Part shown: positions 42,825 through 51,379 of the stretch, in pieces
Numbering within the stretch: position 1 is the stretch's first letter
How the letters are laid out: each line of letters starts with the position of its first letter
DNA from: BRH-c54 sp965284565
GTDB lineage: Bacteria; Bacteroidota; Bacteroidia; Flavobacteriales_E; Vicingaceae
Assembly: GCA_965284565.1 (NCBI GenBank)
Contig: OZ260100.1
Span: 2,542,001-2,606,000 of the forward strand
Direction: 5' to 3'
Length of the DNA: 64,000 nucleotides
Notes under the pieces: model-generated
Databases searched by the model: none
What the model saw: only the letters and a program-made list of their open reading frames with translations
Told to the model about the DNA's origin: nothing
Made by a program: the position numbers and the translations under genes

Positions 42825-44663
42825 ATGAAAACCTACCTTAGAATATTATCTTACGCTCGTCCGTTTAGGAGTTTTTTGCCATTTTTTGTTATTACTACTG
42901 TTTTAGGAATAGTTTTCGAAATTCTAAACCTTTCATTTGTAGCTCCGGTGCTAAAAATTCTTTTTAGTCAGGAAGCAACAGCAACGGTAGCTAGTTCTCC
43001 ATTTCCAGATTTTGCTTTTAGTAAGGAATACATTTCATCGGTAGGAGAGTGGTTTAAAAATTATTTGGTTTCATTTTCTGATAAAACAGAAGCATTAAAA
43101 ATGATATGCTTGGTGTTGATAGCCTCTGTATTTTTAGCGAATTTATTCACTTTTCTTTCTCGATTTATATTAGCTTTTGTAAAAGCTAAAATGATAAAAA
43201 ACATTCGTTTAGCGATGTATGATAAAATTACCGAATTGCACTTGGGGTATTATTCTAATGAAAAAAGAGGTGATTTAATGTCAAGAATGACTAACGATGT
43301 AAAAGAAGTAGAAACCTCTATTATAGATACATTGAATGCTATTATTAAAGAACCAATTACGGTAATTTTTACTTTTATAGTATTGTATTATTTATCGCCA
43401 CAGCTGTTACTTTTCTCTTTGTTGGTTTTACCTTTATCAGGATTGGTTATTTGGAGAATTACCCGAATGTTGAGAAAAAAAGCCAAACAAGGTCAAGATT
43501 ATTTAGGTAGAATTTTAAATACGATAGACGAAACTTTAGGAGGTATAAAAATCATTTATTCCTTCAATGCAAAAGCCTATTTCAGTAAACGATTTACACA
43601 TGAAAATGTAAAATATGAGCGTGCATTACGATCTATGGATTACAAAAAAGGATTAGCTTCTCCTATTTCTCAGGTAATGGGAGTCGGTGTTTTTTGTATG
43701 GTGTTGTATTATGGCGGAACTCTAGTGTTGAAAGAAAACTATATGCCGCCTGAAAATTTCTTGGTGTTTGTATTGTTGTTTGCCAATGTAATATCGCCAT
43801 TAAAAAGTATGTTTTCTGTGGTGGCCAATATCCAAAGAGGGCTAATTGCCGGAGAAAGAATTTTTACAGTGTTAGATGCTGAAGTAAAAGTTAAAGATGT
43901 TGAAAATGCGATAACAATTGAATCGTTCAATGATAGCATAAGCTTAGAAAATATATCTTTTAGTTATGGCGATAAAAAAGTGTTAGATAATATTAGTTTA
44001 ACCATTAAGAAAGGAAAAACCGTAGCATTGGTTGGTGCGTCAGGAGGAGGGAAGTCCACCATTATTAACTTAATACCTCGTTTTTACGATGTAAATGAAG
44101 GTACAATAAAAATAGACGGAAATAATGTAAAAGATATTTCGTTGCACTCATTAAGAGAGCAAATAGGAATTGTTACCCAAGATTCTATTTTATTTAATGA
44201 TACCATTTACAACAACATTGTTTTTGGTAATGAAACTGCCACAGAAGAACAAGTAATAGCTGCTGCAAAAATTGCCAATGCTCACGACTTTGTTGTTGCC
44301 TCAGAATATGGCTACCAAACTTTTGTTGGCGATAATGGAATGAAGCTTTCGGGTGGGCAAAAACAACGTTTGTGTATTGCTAGAGCGGTTTTGAAAAATC
44401 CGCCAATTATGTTGTTGGATGAAGCTACATCAGCCTTAGATACTGAATCGGAAAAATTAGTGCAAGAAGCGTTGAACCAACTGATGCAAAACAGAACATC
44501 TATTGTGGTTGCTCATAGGTTAAGTACCATACAAAATGCAGATGAAATTGTAGTTATCAATAATGGAAAAATTATAGAACAAGGCACACACAAAGAATTA
44601 ATGGAAAATCCATCTAACGCTGCCTATAAAAAATTAATAGCCATCCAAAAAATCGATGAATAA
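42825..44663 (+). CDS. ABC exporter, MsbA-like (fused permease and ATPase)
   Basis: The 612-residue half-transporter has six membrane helices (about 20-310) and a C-terminal ATPase: GASGGGKST (Walker A), LSGGQKQRLCIARA (signature), MLLDEATSALD (Walker B) and AHRLSTI (H-loop). Family members flip lipids such as lipid A or export peptides. The start is the ATG at 42825 (see the promoter entry). The next gene, a glycosyltransferase, starts three bases after its stop. This suggests that they work together on a glycolipid or surface sugar. Confidence 0.92.
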   Translation: MKTYLRILSYARPFRSFLPFFVITTVLGIVFEILNLSFVAPVLKILFSQEATATVASSPFPDFAFSKEYISSVGEWFKNYLVSFSDKTEALKMICLVLIASVFLANLFTFLSRFILAFVKAKMIKNIRLAMYDKITELHLGYYSNEKRGDLMSRMTNDVKEVETSIIDTLNAIIKEPITVIFTFIVLYYLSPQLLLFSLLVLPLSGLVIWRITRMLRKKAKQGQDYLGRILNTIDETLGGIKIIYSFNAKAYFSKRFTHENVKYERALRSMDYKKGLASPISQVMGVGVFCMVLYYGGTLVLKENYMPPENFLVFVLLFANVISPLKSMFSVVANIQRGLIAGERIFTVLDAEVKVKDVENAITIESFNDSISLENISFSYGDKKVLDNISLTIKKGKTVALVGASGGGKSTIINLIPRFYDVNEGTIKIDGNNVKDISLHSLREQIGIVTQDSILFNDTIYNNIVFGNETATEEQVIAAAKIANAHDFVVASEYGYQTFVGDNGMKLSGGQKQRLCIARAVLKNPPIMLLDEATSALDTESEKLVQEALNQLMQNRTSIVVAHRLSTIQNADEIVVINNGKIIEQGTHKELMENPSNAAYKKLIAIQKIDE

Positions 44664-44666
44664 AAC

Positions 44667-45626
44667 ATGAGAATTAGCGGATTTACAATGGTAAAAAATG
44701 CCACCAAACTTTATTTTCCTATAAAACAATCTATTTTATCTATTTTACCAATAGTTGATGAGTTTGTGGTGGCGTTGGGAGATTGTGATGAGGATGATAC
44801 TACGCTAAAAGAAATAGAAAGCATAGGTTCTGATAAAATTAAAATTGTACATACCGTTTGGGATATTAAAAAATACGATAGAGGAACAGAAAATGCACAT
44901 CAAACAGATATTGCTAAGTCCCACTGTTCGGGCGATTGGTTGTTTTATTTACAAGCTGATGAGGTAATTCACGAAAAATATTTACCAGTTATTAAACAAA
45001 AGTGCGAGCAATATTTAAAAGATAAAGAAGTAGAAGGTTTTTTGTTTAATTATAAACACTTTTGGGGAGACTATAATCACTATCATTTTGCTCATAACTG
45101 GTATCCGAAAGAAATTCGTATCGTAAGAAATGATAAAGACATCCACTCTTGGGAGTCGGCACAATCTTTTAGAAGAATACCTAATTTTGATGGCAAAGAC
45201 TATCGTCAGCAAGAAAACACCTACAAACTTAAGGTAGTTAATATTCCCGCTGAAGTTTATCATTACGGTTGGGTTCGTCCGCCCGAATACATGACCAAAA
45301 AGAAAAAAGCTTTAGATACGATACACAAAGGGGAGGAAAAAGCCAATAAAAATTATGAAAATGTAGCCTTAGAGTTTTCTTACGGAGCCTTAGGTAAATT
45401 AGCCAAATTTAAGGATTCTCATCCTGCTGTTATGAAAGAATGGATAGCCAAATTTGATTGGGCAGAAAAATTAAACTATTCCGACAAACGAAAACCAGGA
45501 GAGCAAATTCATAAACACGAAAAACCAAGAGTAAGGTTAGCTACTTTTATAGAGCAGAAAATTTTTGGTGGCAAAAAACAAGTAGGAGGTTTTCAGAATT
45601 ACATTTTACTGAAAGGGAAGGGATGA
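44667..45626 (+). CDS. Glycosyltransferase, family 2-like
   Basis: The 319-residue soluble protein opens MRISGFTMVKNATKLYFP and has a nucleotide-sugar-type region VDEFVVALGDCDEDDT, followed by DWLFYLQADEVIHEKYL with acidic residues (QADEV) in the DXD place. This recalls family 2 enzymes that act on lipid or surface glycans. It follows the ABC exporter gene by three bases. The exact sugar is not readable. Confidence 0.8.
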   Translation: MRISGFTMVKNATKLYFPIKQSILSILPIVDEFVVALGDCDEDDTTLKEIESIGSDKIKIVHTVWDIKKYDRGTENAHQTDIAKSHCSGDWLFYLQADEVIHEKYLPVIKQKCEQYLKDKEVEGFLFNYKHFWGDYNHYHFAHNWYPKEIRIVRNDKDIHSWESAQSFRRIPNFDGKDYRQQENTYKLKVVNIPAEVYHYGWVRPPEYMTKKKKALDTIHKGEEKANKNYENVALEFSYGALGKLAKFKDSHPAVMKEWIAKFDWAEKLNYSDKRKPGEQIHKHEKPRVRLATFIEQKIFGGKKQVGGFQNYILLKGKG

Positions 45627-45627
45627 T

Positions 45628-46122
45628 TTATTCCAACATCTTAGGGTAAATATACCATTTCTTTGTTCCTACACCTCTAACAATTTCTTTCCAAGAATTA
45701 ATTTCTAAAGTGATACAAATAACAGCACAGGTTGACATTGCTTCCATAAAGCTTTCGGTAAGGTAATCCGCAAACTCAGAAATGCCATAATTGTGACTAA
45801 CCAAAGCAACACTTTCTAATTCATCAGGTAAATCTTCTAATACATGTATGAAATTTTCGATAGACGGATGATATAGTTTTGAATTAAACTTAACATGCTT
45901 AAAATTAAATGGAATATGTTCACACAATAGCTGTATAGTTTCTGTAGTTCGCTTGGAAGAACTAGCAATTATTTTTTCTGGATTAAAACCTAATTTATTT
46001 AATTCTTTTCCTATTTTTTCAGTATCATTAATCCCTCTTGTATTTAAAGGTCTTTCAAAATCAGTTAACCACTGATTATTCCAATCTGATTTAGCATGTC
46101 TTATTAAATAAATGTGTTTCAT
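45628..46122 (-). CDS. SixA-type histidine phosphatase
   Basis: The 164-residue phosphoglycerate-mutase-fold protein has YLIRHAKSDWNN with the phospho-accepting His near 8, RPLNTRGIND, ASSSKRTTETIQLL with the second Arg, and ALVSHNYGISEF with the second catalytic His. SixA proteins remove phosphate from HPt domains of hybrid kinases. That makes it a candidate partner of the HPt-bearing kinase at 22848, although it is 20 kb away and the link is only inference. It converges with the glycosyltransferase gene with a one-base gap. Confidence 0.88.
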   Translation of the reverse strand: MKHIYLIRHAKSDWNNQWLTDFERPLNTRGINDTEKIGKELNKLGFNPEKIIASSSKRTTETIQLLCEHIPFNFKHVKFNSKLYHPSIENFIHVLEDLPDELESVALVSHNYGISEFADYLTESFMEAMSTCAVICITLEINSWKEIVRGVGTKKWYIYPKMLE

Positions 46123-46164
46123 GTTAAATTTTTTCGATGAATTGTTAAAATTTATCGATTAATT

Positions 46165-46195
46165 TTTGTTTGTTTCGATAAATTTACTATTTTTG
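46165..46195 (+). promoter_or_regulatory. Housekeeping-type promoter of the 49-residue gene
   Basis: -33 TTTG at 46165-46168 and TATTTTTG (TAnnTTTG) at 46188-46195, 19 bases apart. It is a good Bacteroidota promoter, 26 bases before the ATG at 46222. Confidence 0.65.
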
Positions 46196-46221
46196 TAGAC
46201 GAAAATCAAATTTTAGACGAT

Positions 46222-46371
46222 ATGTTTATAGCGATATTCTTCTTTACCATTTTAATATTGGTTTTAGCCTTAAGGTTCTTAGATGGAGTATCTACAACAT
46301 CTCATGAATCGGATAAAACTAAAAAATCGAGTAAAATATTTGATATGTCTGGAAATAATTATTCTTTGTAA
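46222..46371 (+). CDS. 49-residue single-span membrane protein
   Basis: ATG at 46222 to TAA at 46371 encodes MFIAIFFFTILILVLALRFL, then a polar tail (DGVSTTSHESDKTKKSSKIF) that ends NNYSL. The first 20 residues form one membrane helix, followed by a charged cytoplasmic or periplasmic tail of about 29 residues. A fitted promoter lies 26 bases upstream and a terminator 24 bases downstream, which argues for a real small gene. It fills the gap 46123-46428. I know no family for it. Confidence 0.65.
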   Translation: MFIAIFFFTILILVLALRFLDGVSTTSHESDKTKKSSKIFDMSGNNYSL

Positions 46372-46394
46372 AAATCCCAATTTTTATATTTTAT

Positions 46395-46425
46395 AACAGC
46401 CGCTTGGAATTTCTTAGCGGCTGTT
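46395..46425. terminator. Hairpin terminator shared by the 49-residue gene and parC
   Basis: Arms AACAGCCGCT and AGCGGCTGTT pair perfectly around an 11-base loop, followed on the plus strand by TTATT. It sits just below the parC stop on the other strand and can serve both. Confidence 0.8.
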
Positions 46426-46428
46426 TTA

Positions 46429-49167
46429 TTAAAACAATTTCATCTGACTGGCTTCATCATCAGAAACATCCTTAATAGGTTTTGGTTTATGAGCTGATGA
46501 GGTTTCTTGCTTAGGAGTAGTTCCTTCTTCTTTTACTTCTTCTTGATTATTGGTATCAGCATTTTCATTAGCTGTTGTTTCAGCAATTATTTCTTCTTCT
46601 GGTTGATCAACTTCAACTTTATCTTCAGTAGTTTCTTCAACTATTTCTTCATAAGGTAAAGGCTCTAATAAATCTATATTTTTAACCTTATTAGCAGTTA
46701 ATCGATTTCCTATAGCTTTCATTCCTTTTATAGCAATAAACTCTTCTAAATTAATTACTTCAGGTTCTTTTTCTACTCCTTTTACTTTAGCAAAATTCAC
46801 TTGTATTTGAGGAATCCAGTCTGTGGTAACAATTTCTAAGAAAGATTTTTCATGTTCAGTAATAAACAATGTTTTTTTATCTGTAGGTTCTATCAAAAAT
46901 CTTTTTACATTGTATTGTTCTTTTTCTCCATCAAAATAAATAGCAGTTACCGGTTTTTTTCTGTTCCACTTTTCAATAACAATCATGTCCTCATCAAACT
47001 TAGTAAATAAGTCGAAACCGGTAAGTTGATACTCGCCACTTTGCATAATGGTAAGAATTTTATCTTCAGAACCAAATTCACCCAAAAACTCACCACGACC
47101 TTCAGAATTAAGACGTTGAACAGTATCATCAAACCAAATTTTTCTGGCAGATAGCGTAGAAACACCTTTTTCTTTAAGTTCAATTTTAGCTATAATGTAT
47201 TTAGTTACTCGGTTTCCATTGGCTCCACGACCTTTTATGGCTAACTCAGAAAAATCTATTTCAAATTTTAATTTTCTTACATTAGCTTTCGGACGAAGTT
47301 TTACCAATACTGTTTCAGCTTCTCCATTAGGATTGGCAGAAAACCAAAGAACTTTAGAACCTGTAGAGCCTTTTGTTAAATCGTATTCTTTATCTCGAGT
47401 AATTGAAGTTACATCAAACCTTTTCATATAAGAAGGTCCGGTTTTACCATCCTGATAAATCATGTTATAGATAGTACGTTTGTCGCCTTTTTTCCATACG
47501 CCAACATGAATAATTCCTTTGCCAACAAAAGTTTTATTAGCAATTTTGGTAACTACCATTTTACCATCTTCACGGAAAACAATTATATCATCTATATCAG
47601 AACAATCTGCAACAAATTCTCCTTCGCCTCTTTTTAAACTATGTCCGATAAATCCCTCCTCTTTATTTACATATAACTTGGCGTTACTAACGGCTACTTT
47701 CGCTGCATCAATATTTTCGAAAGAACGAATTTCTGTTTTACGCTCTCTACCTTCACCATATTTCTTTTTAAGTTCTTTAAAATAATCAATGGCATACTCA
47801 ATTAAGTTAGCAAGGTAATGTTTGGTTTTGGCTAACTCTTCTTCTAGTGATAACAATTTCTCGTCTGCTTTTTCAGCATCATGACGAGTAATACGTCTCA
47901 TTTTTATTTCTAGTAAGTGTTTTACATCATCTTCCGTGACTGCTCTTATAAGCTGTTTTTCAAAAGGTTTTAAAAGTTCTTGTGTAAGCGTAATAGCTTC
48001 TTCATACCCTAATCCATGTAGTTTTACATAAATTTTATTTTCGATAAATATTTTTTCTAAAGATGAAAAATGCCATTGCTCTTCTAGTTCACCTTTTCTG
48101 ATTTCAAGCTCTTTTTTTAGCAATTCTACCGTTTGGTCGGTAGAAAGTCTTAGCATTTCTGTAACTCCTAAAAACTGTGGCTTATCATTTTCAATAACTG
48201 CAGCATTTGGAGAAATAGATATTTCGCAATCTGTAAAAGCATACAGTGCATCTATCATTTTATCAGGAGAAACTCCTGAAGGTAAGTGAAGCAATATTTC
48301 TACAAATTCAGAAGTATTATCTTCTACTTTTTTTATTTTAATTTTTCCTTTAGAATTTGCTTTCAAGACAGACTCAATAAGCTTGTCTGTAGTCGTTCCG
48401 AAAGGAAGTTCGGTAATTTTTAGTAAAGTTTTATCTTCTTGAACAATTTTAGCTCTTACCTTAACTCTTCCACCTCTTAATCCATCATTATAACCTGAAA
48501 AATCCGCTGATCCACCAGTTATAAAATCGGGTAGTAGGGTAAACTTTTTACCTTTAAGGTGAGCTATAGATGCATCAATAAGTTCATTAAAATTATGAGG
48601 TAATATTTTACAAGCCATACCAACGGCAATACCTTCAACACCTTGAGCTAATAAAAGCGGGAATTTTACAGGTAAGGTAAAAGGTTCTTTATTTCTTCCA
48701 TCATAAGAAGAAAGCCAAGTGGTAGTTTTAGCATTAAAAACAACCTCTAAGGCAAATTTTGTTAATCGAGCTTCAATGTATCTGGGAGCCGCAGCACGGT
48801 CGCCAGTAAGTATGTTTCCCCAGTTTCCTTGGCAATCTATTAATAAATCTTTTTGACCTAATTGAACCAATGCATCACCAATAGAAGCATCACCATGAGG
48901 GTGATATTTCATGGTATTACCGATAATGTTTGCTACTTTGTTGTAACGTCCATCATCCATTTCTTTCATGGAGTGCAATATTCTTCGTTGAACAGGTTTT
49001 AGTCCATCATATAAATGAGGTACAGCACGCTCAAGAATTACATACGAAGCATAGTCTAAAAACCATTCTTTGTACATTCCTGAAATGTGAATTACATTTC
49101 CTAATGAATTATCACCATTATCGTTATCAAACTCTTCGTCTCTTTCTGGTGTTTGTTCTTCTGACAT
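46429..49167 (-). CDS. parC: DNA topoisomerase IV subunit A
   Basis: The 912-residue type IIA topoisomerase A subunit has YASYVILERAVPHLYDGLKPVQRR, then IGNTMKYHPHGDASIG, and AAPRYIEARLTK with the active-site Tyr (near 131). ParC-type wording in Bacteroidota (DNWGNI-like block GNWGNILTGDRAA) supports ParC over GyrA. A beta-pinwheel C-terminal part and a long acidic, repetitive tail (about 80 residues of Glu/Thr-rich sequence) complete it. It decatenates daughter chromosomes with ParE, which is not in the window. Confidence 0.9.
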   Translation of the reverse strand: MSEEQTPERDEEFDNDNGDNSLGNVIHISGMYKEWFLDYASYVILERAVPHLYDGLKPVQRRILHSMKEMDDGRYNKVANIIGNTMKYHPHGDASIGDALVQLGQKDLLIDCQGNWGNILTGDRAAAPRYIEARLTKFALEVVFNAKTTTWLSSYDGRNKEPFTLPVKFPLLLAQGVEGIAVGMACKILPHNFNELIDASIAHLKGKKFTLLPDFITGGSADFSGYNDGLRGGRVKVRAKIVQEDKTLLKITELPFGTTTDKLIESVLKANSKGKIKIKKVEDNTSEFVEILLHLPSGVSPDKMIDALYAFTDCEISISPNAAVIENDKPQFLGVTEMLRLSTDQTVELLKKELEIRKGELEEQWHFSSLEKIFIENKIYVKLHGLGYEEAITLTQELLKPFEKQLIRAVTEDDVKHLLEIKMRRITRHDAEKADEKLLSLEEELAKTKHYLANLIEYAIDYFKELKKKYGEGRERKTEIRSFENIDAAKVAVSNAKLYVNKEEGFIGHSLKRGEGEFVADCSDIDDIIVFREDGKMVVTKIANKTFVGKGIIHVGVWKKGDKRTIYNMIYQDGKTGPSYMKRFDVTSITRDKEYDLTKGSTGSKVLWFSANPNGEAETVLVKLRPKANVRKLKFEIDFSELAIKGRGANGNRVTKYIIAKIELKEKGVSTLSARKIWFDDTVQRLNSEGRGEFLGEFGSEDKILTIMQSGEYQLTGFDLFTKFDEDMIVIEKWNRKKPVTAIYFDGEKEQYNVKRFLIEPTDKKTLFITEHEKSFLEIVTTDWIPQIQVNFAKVKGVEKEPEVINLEEFIAIKGMKAIGNRLTANKVKNIDLLEPLPYEEIVEETTEDKVEVDQPEEEIIAETTANENADTNNQEEVKEEGTTPKQETSSAHKPKPIKDVSDDEASQMKLF

Positions 49168-49210
49168 GTTTTGTTTTAGTTTCTAGTTTTACTAAAAAAA
49201 TAATTAGCTC

Positions 49211-49218
49211 CAAATTTA
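49211..49218 (-). promoter_or_regulatory. Putative -7 element of parC
   Basis: The minus strand reads TAAATTTG, fitting TAnnTTTG, 44 bases above the ATG. No good -33 is seen. Confidence 0.4.
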
Positions 49219-49260
49219 ATAGATTTTACTAATTAAAACACACCGACTTAAATTGTTTTA

Positions 49261-50178
49261 TTAACGTTTTTTTGAGGATAAGTTGAAGTAATAATTAAGA
49301 AGTAAAATTTTATATAAATCGAAATATTTTATGATAGGATTCGTATTGTTTTTCAGGTGCTTATATATTTTTTGATAAAAAAGTTGATATAACAAATTAA
49401 ACAACCAATTTAAACGGTAAGCTTTAATTATTAAGAAGTAAGAGAGTAATTTAACATCTTGATAGAATTTTTTTTCCGGTTTTTTAGTTTGTATTATCTG
49501 AATAAGATTTTTTATACCTTCTTCAGTTTTTTGTAAAAAAACAGCCGCACTTTCTAAGCCAACATGTATAAGCGGATTGTTAATGTGATGAATAATAATG
49601 TTTTGTTGAGATAATTCGTACCCAAATAAGGTGTCTTCATGTCCATATTTTACTAAGCTTTCATCAAACTTAATGGTGTTAAAAATTTTCTTTGGGATTA
49701 AAAAATTATTGGTGGTAAAAGCTGCATTTGGTTGTTGTTGTCTTTTTTCGGCAGATTTTTCTTCTCGTTCTTTACCATATTTCCATCTAAGCATTAATGA
49801 GCTGTCTTTTGGAGCTTTCTCTTTATAAATAGTTCCACCACAAACAACTTTATTTTCTTGGCATTGAGTAAGGTAATTTTCAAAATAGGAGGAAGATGCA
49901 ATTTCAGCATCACAGTCTTGGAAAAGTAAAAAATCATATTGCGCTTTTTCGGCTAACAAATTTCTAATTTTAGCTCTACCTACATTTTGTTCTAATTGTA
50001 TATAGCTAATTTCCGGTTTCGCTTGCCATTGTTGGTTAATTTTCCTGAAACTGTCGGAAGAAGCATCGTCCATTAAAATTATTTCAAAATTTATTCCCGA
50101 AGCTTTCCCTTGTTGGTAAAGTGTTTCAACAAAGTGGGTTACATCATAATTATATATTGGAATAAGCAGCGAAATCAT
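49261..50178 (-). CDS. Glycosyltransferase family 2 protein
   Basis: The 305-residue GT-A enzyme opens MISLLIPIYNYDVTHFVETL, then EIILMDDASSDSFRKIN and FLLFQDCDAEI with the DXD-like acidic cluster (DCDAE). GHEDTLFGYEL near residue 190 is the acceptor-side acidic motif. The C-terminal 80 residues are basic and aromatic, as in membrane-associated enzymes. It lies 55 bases after the phosphatase gene on the same strand. The sugar is not known. Confidence 0.9.
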   Translation of the reverse strand: MISLLIPIYNYDVTHFVETLYQQGKASGINFEIILMDDASSDSFRKINQQWQAKPEISYIQLEQNVGRAKIRNLLAEKAQYDFLLFQDCDAEIASSSYFENYLTQCQENKVVCGGTIYKEKAPKDSSLMLRWKYGKEREEKSAEKRQQQPNAAFTTNNFLIPKKIFNTIKFDESLVKYGHEDTLFGYELSQQNIIIHHINNPLIHVGLESAAVFLQKTEEGIKNLIQIIQTKKPEKKFYQDVKLLSYFLIIKAYRLNWLFNLLYQLFYQKIYKHLKNNTNPIIKYFDLYKILLLNYYFNLSSKKR

Positions 50179-50233
50179 ATCAACGATTTGAAAACGTAAA
50201 CTTACTACATTAATTCTTAATTTAAAGAGCGAT

Positions 50234-51112
50234 TTAAATTCTAATTCCCATTAAACAAATATCATCTAATTGTTCGGAGCTTGTCTTCCATTTATTAAAG
50301 GTTGTTTTAAGGTGTTTTAGCTGTAACTCACAAGGCATTTCTATAATTGATGAAAGTAACAGATGTAGTTGTTTTGAACCAAATTTCTTATTTTTTTCTC
50401 CACCAATTTGATCCTGAAAACCATCTGAACCAATATAAATCATATCTCCTTTATTGACCTTAAACTCATGATGATTAAAATTTCTGTTTAACTCTAATTG
50501 CCAACCTCCAATGGGATAATTGTTACCATTATATATAGTAGCATTATTTTTACCAACATGTAGTAATTTTCTTTTAGCTCCCGAAAAATATATTTTCTTT
50601 TCACTTTCATCGTAACAACAAAGTGCTATGTCTATCCAATCGTTGTGAAAAATATCATCATTATCGCCCAAAAAAATTTCTATAAATTTTTTGTCGAACT
50701 CTTTAAGAATAGTAGTTGGATGAAAAATCTTTTTCCCTAAAACAATATAGTTTAAAAAACTTTGAGCTAACATGGTAAGTAACGCACCAGGAACACCATG
50801 TCCGGTACAATCTCCTACAGCAAATATTTTAAAGTTTTTATGTTCACCTATCCAATAAAAATCGCCAGAGATATAGGATTGAGGTTGGTAATAAACAAAA
50901 GCATCACTGAAAATTCTGTTAAAATGCCTGTCTTTGGGTAAAACTCCTTTTTGAATTATTTTCGCATAGTTTAAACTGTTTACTAATTCCTTGTTTCTTT
51001 TGTATAAAGAGATGTATTGTTGCTTTAAACCTTCGTTATTATAAATTGGTGAGTTAGTAACCTCGTTAAACCAAAAGTCATCATTATGATTAAATTTTTC
51101 CTTCAATTGCAT
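50234..51112 (-). CDS. SpoIIE-type PP2C protein phosphatase
   Basis: The 292-residue protein has a short helical N-terminal part (about 1-50), then the PP2C fold: YISGDFYWIGEHKN (first metal Asp), FAVGDCTGHGVPGALLTML (second Asp and GHG) and IYIGSDGFQDQIGGE (third metal Asp). Such phosphatases reset serine-phosphorylated anti-sigma antagonists or regulators; no partner is encoded nearby. No sensor or membrane domain is present, so a separate partner is likely. Confidence 0.92.
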   Translation of the reverse strand: MQLKEKFNHNDDFWFNEVTNSPIYNNEGLKQQYISLYKRNKELVNSLNYAKIIQKGVLPKDRHFNRIFSDAFVYYQPQSYISGDFYWIGEHKNFKIFAVGDCTGHGVPGALLTMLAQSFLNYIVLGKKIFHPTTILKEFDKKFIEIFLGDNDDIFHNDWIDIALCCYDESEKKIYFSGAKRKLLHVGKNNATIYNGNNYPIGGWQLELNRNFNHHEFKVNKGDMIYIGSDGFQDQIGGEKNKKFGSKQLHLLLSSIIEMPCELQLKHLKTTFNKWKTSSEQLDDICLMGIRI

Positions 51113-51320
51113 TTTTTTTAATTTAAGACAATATTAAACGGAACGTGTAGGAAGGGAGGTTAATTAGATATTAAGGCAATTTTAATTTCGATAAGAGCGT
51201 AATAATTAAGGACAATATAACTTTTAAATTAGATGAACAGTGTAGTAGATTAAATTTATAGGAATTATACAATGGAGAATGTTTAGTTTAAAACTAATGA
51301 AAACATTTAAAAAAGTGTTT

Positions 51321-51352
51321 TTGTCATTCAGTTAATATTTTACTACTTTTGG
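51321..51352 (+). promoter_or_regulatory. Housekeeping-type promoter of the alanine symporter gene
   Basis: TTTG at 51321-51324, 20 bases, then TACTTTTG at 51345-51352: a full match to the Bacteroidota promoter, 27 bases before the ATG. The rest of 51113-51379 is plain AT-rich DNA. Confidence 0.7.
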
Positions 51353-51379
51353 ACGAATTCAAAAATTAACAACTCAATT

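Noticed and set aside
46480..46640. Repetitive Glu/Thr-rich end of parC as a separate gene or fusion
   Set aside because: It is in frame with parC and is an ordinary acidic low-complexity tail, common in Bacteroidota ParC.
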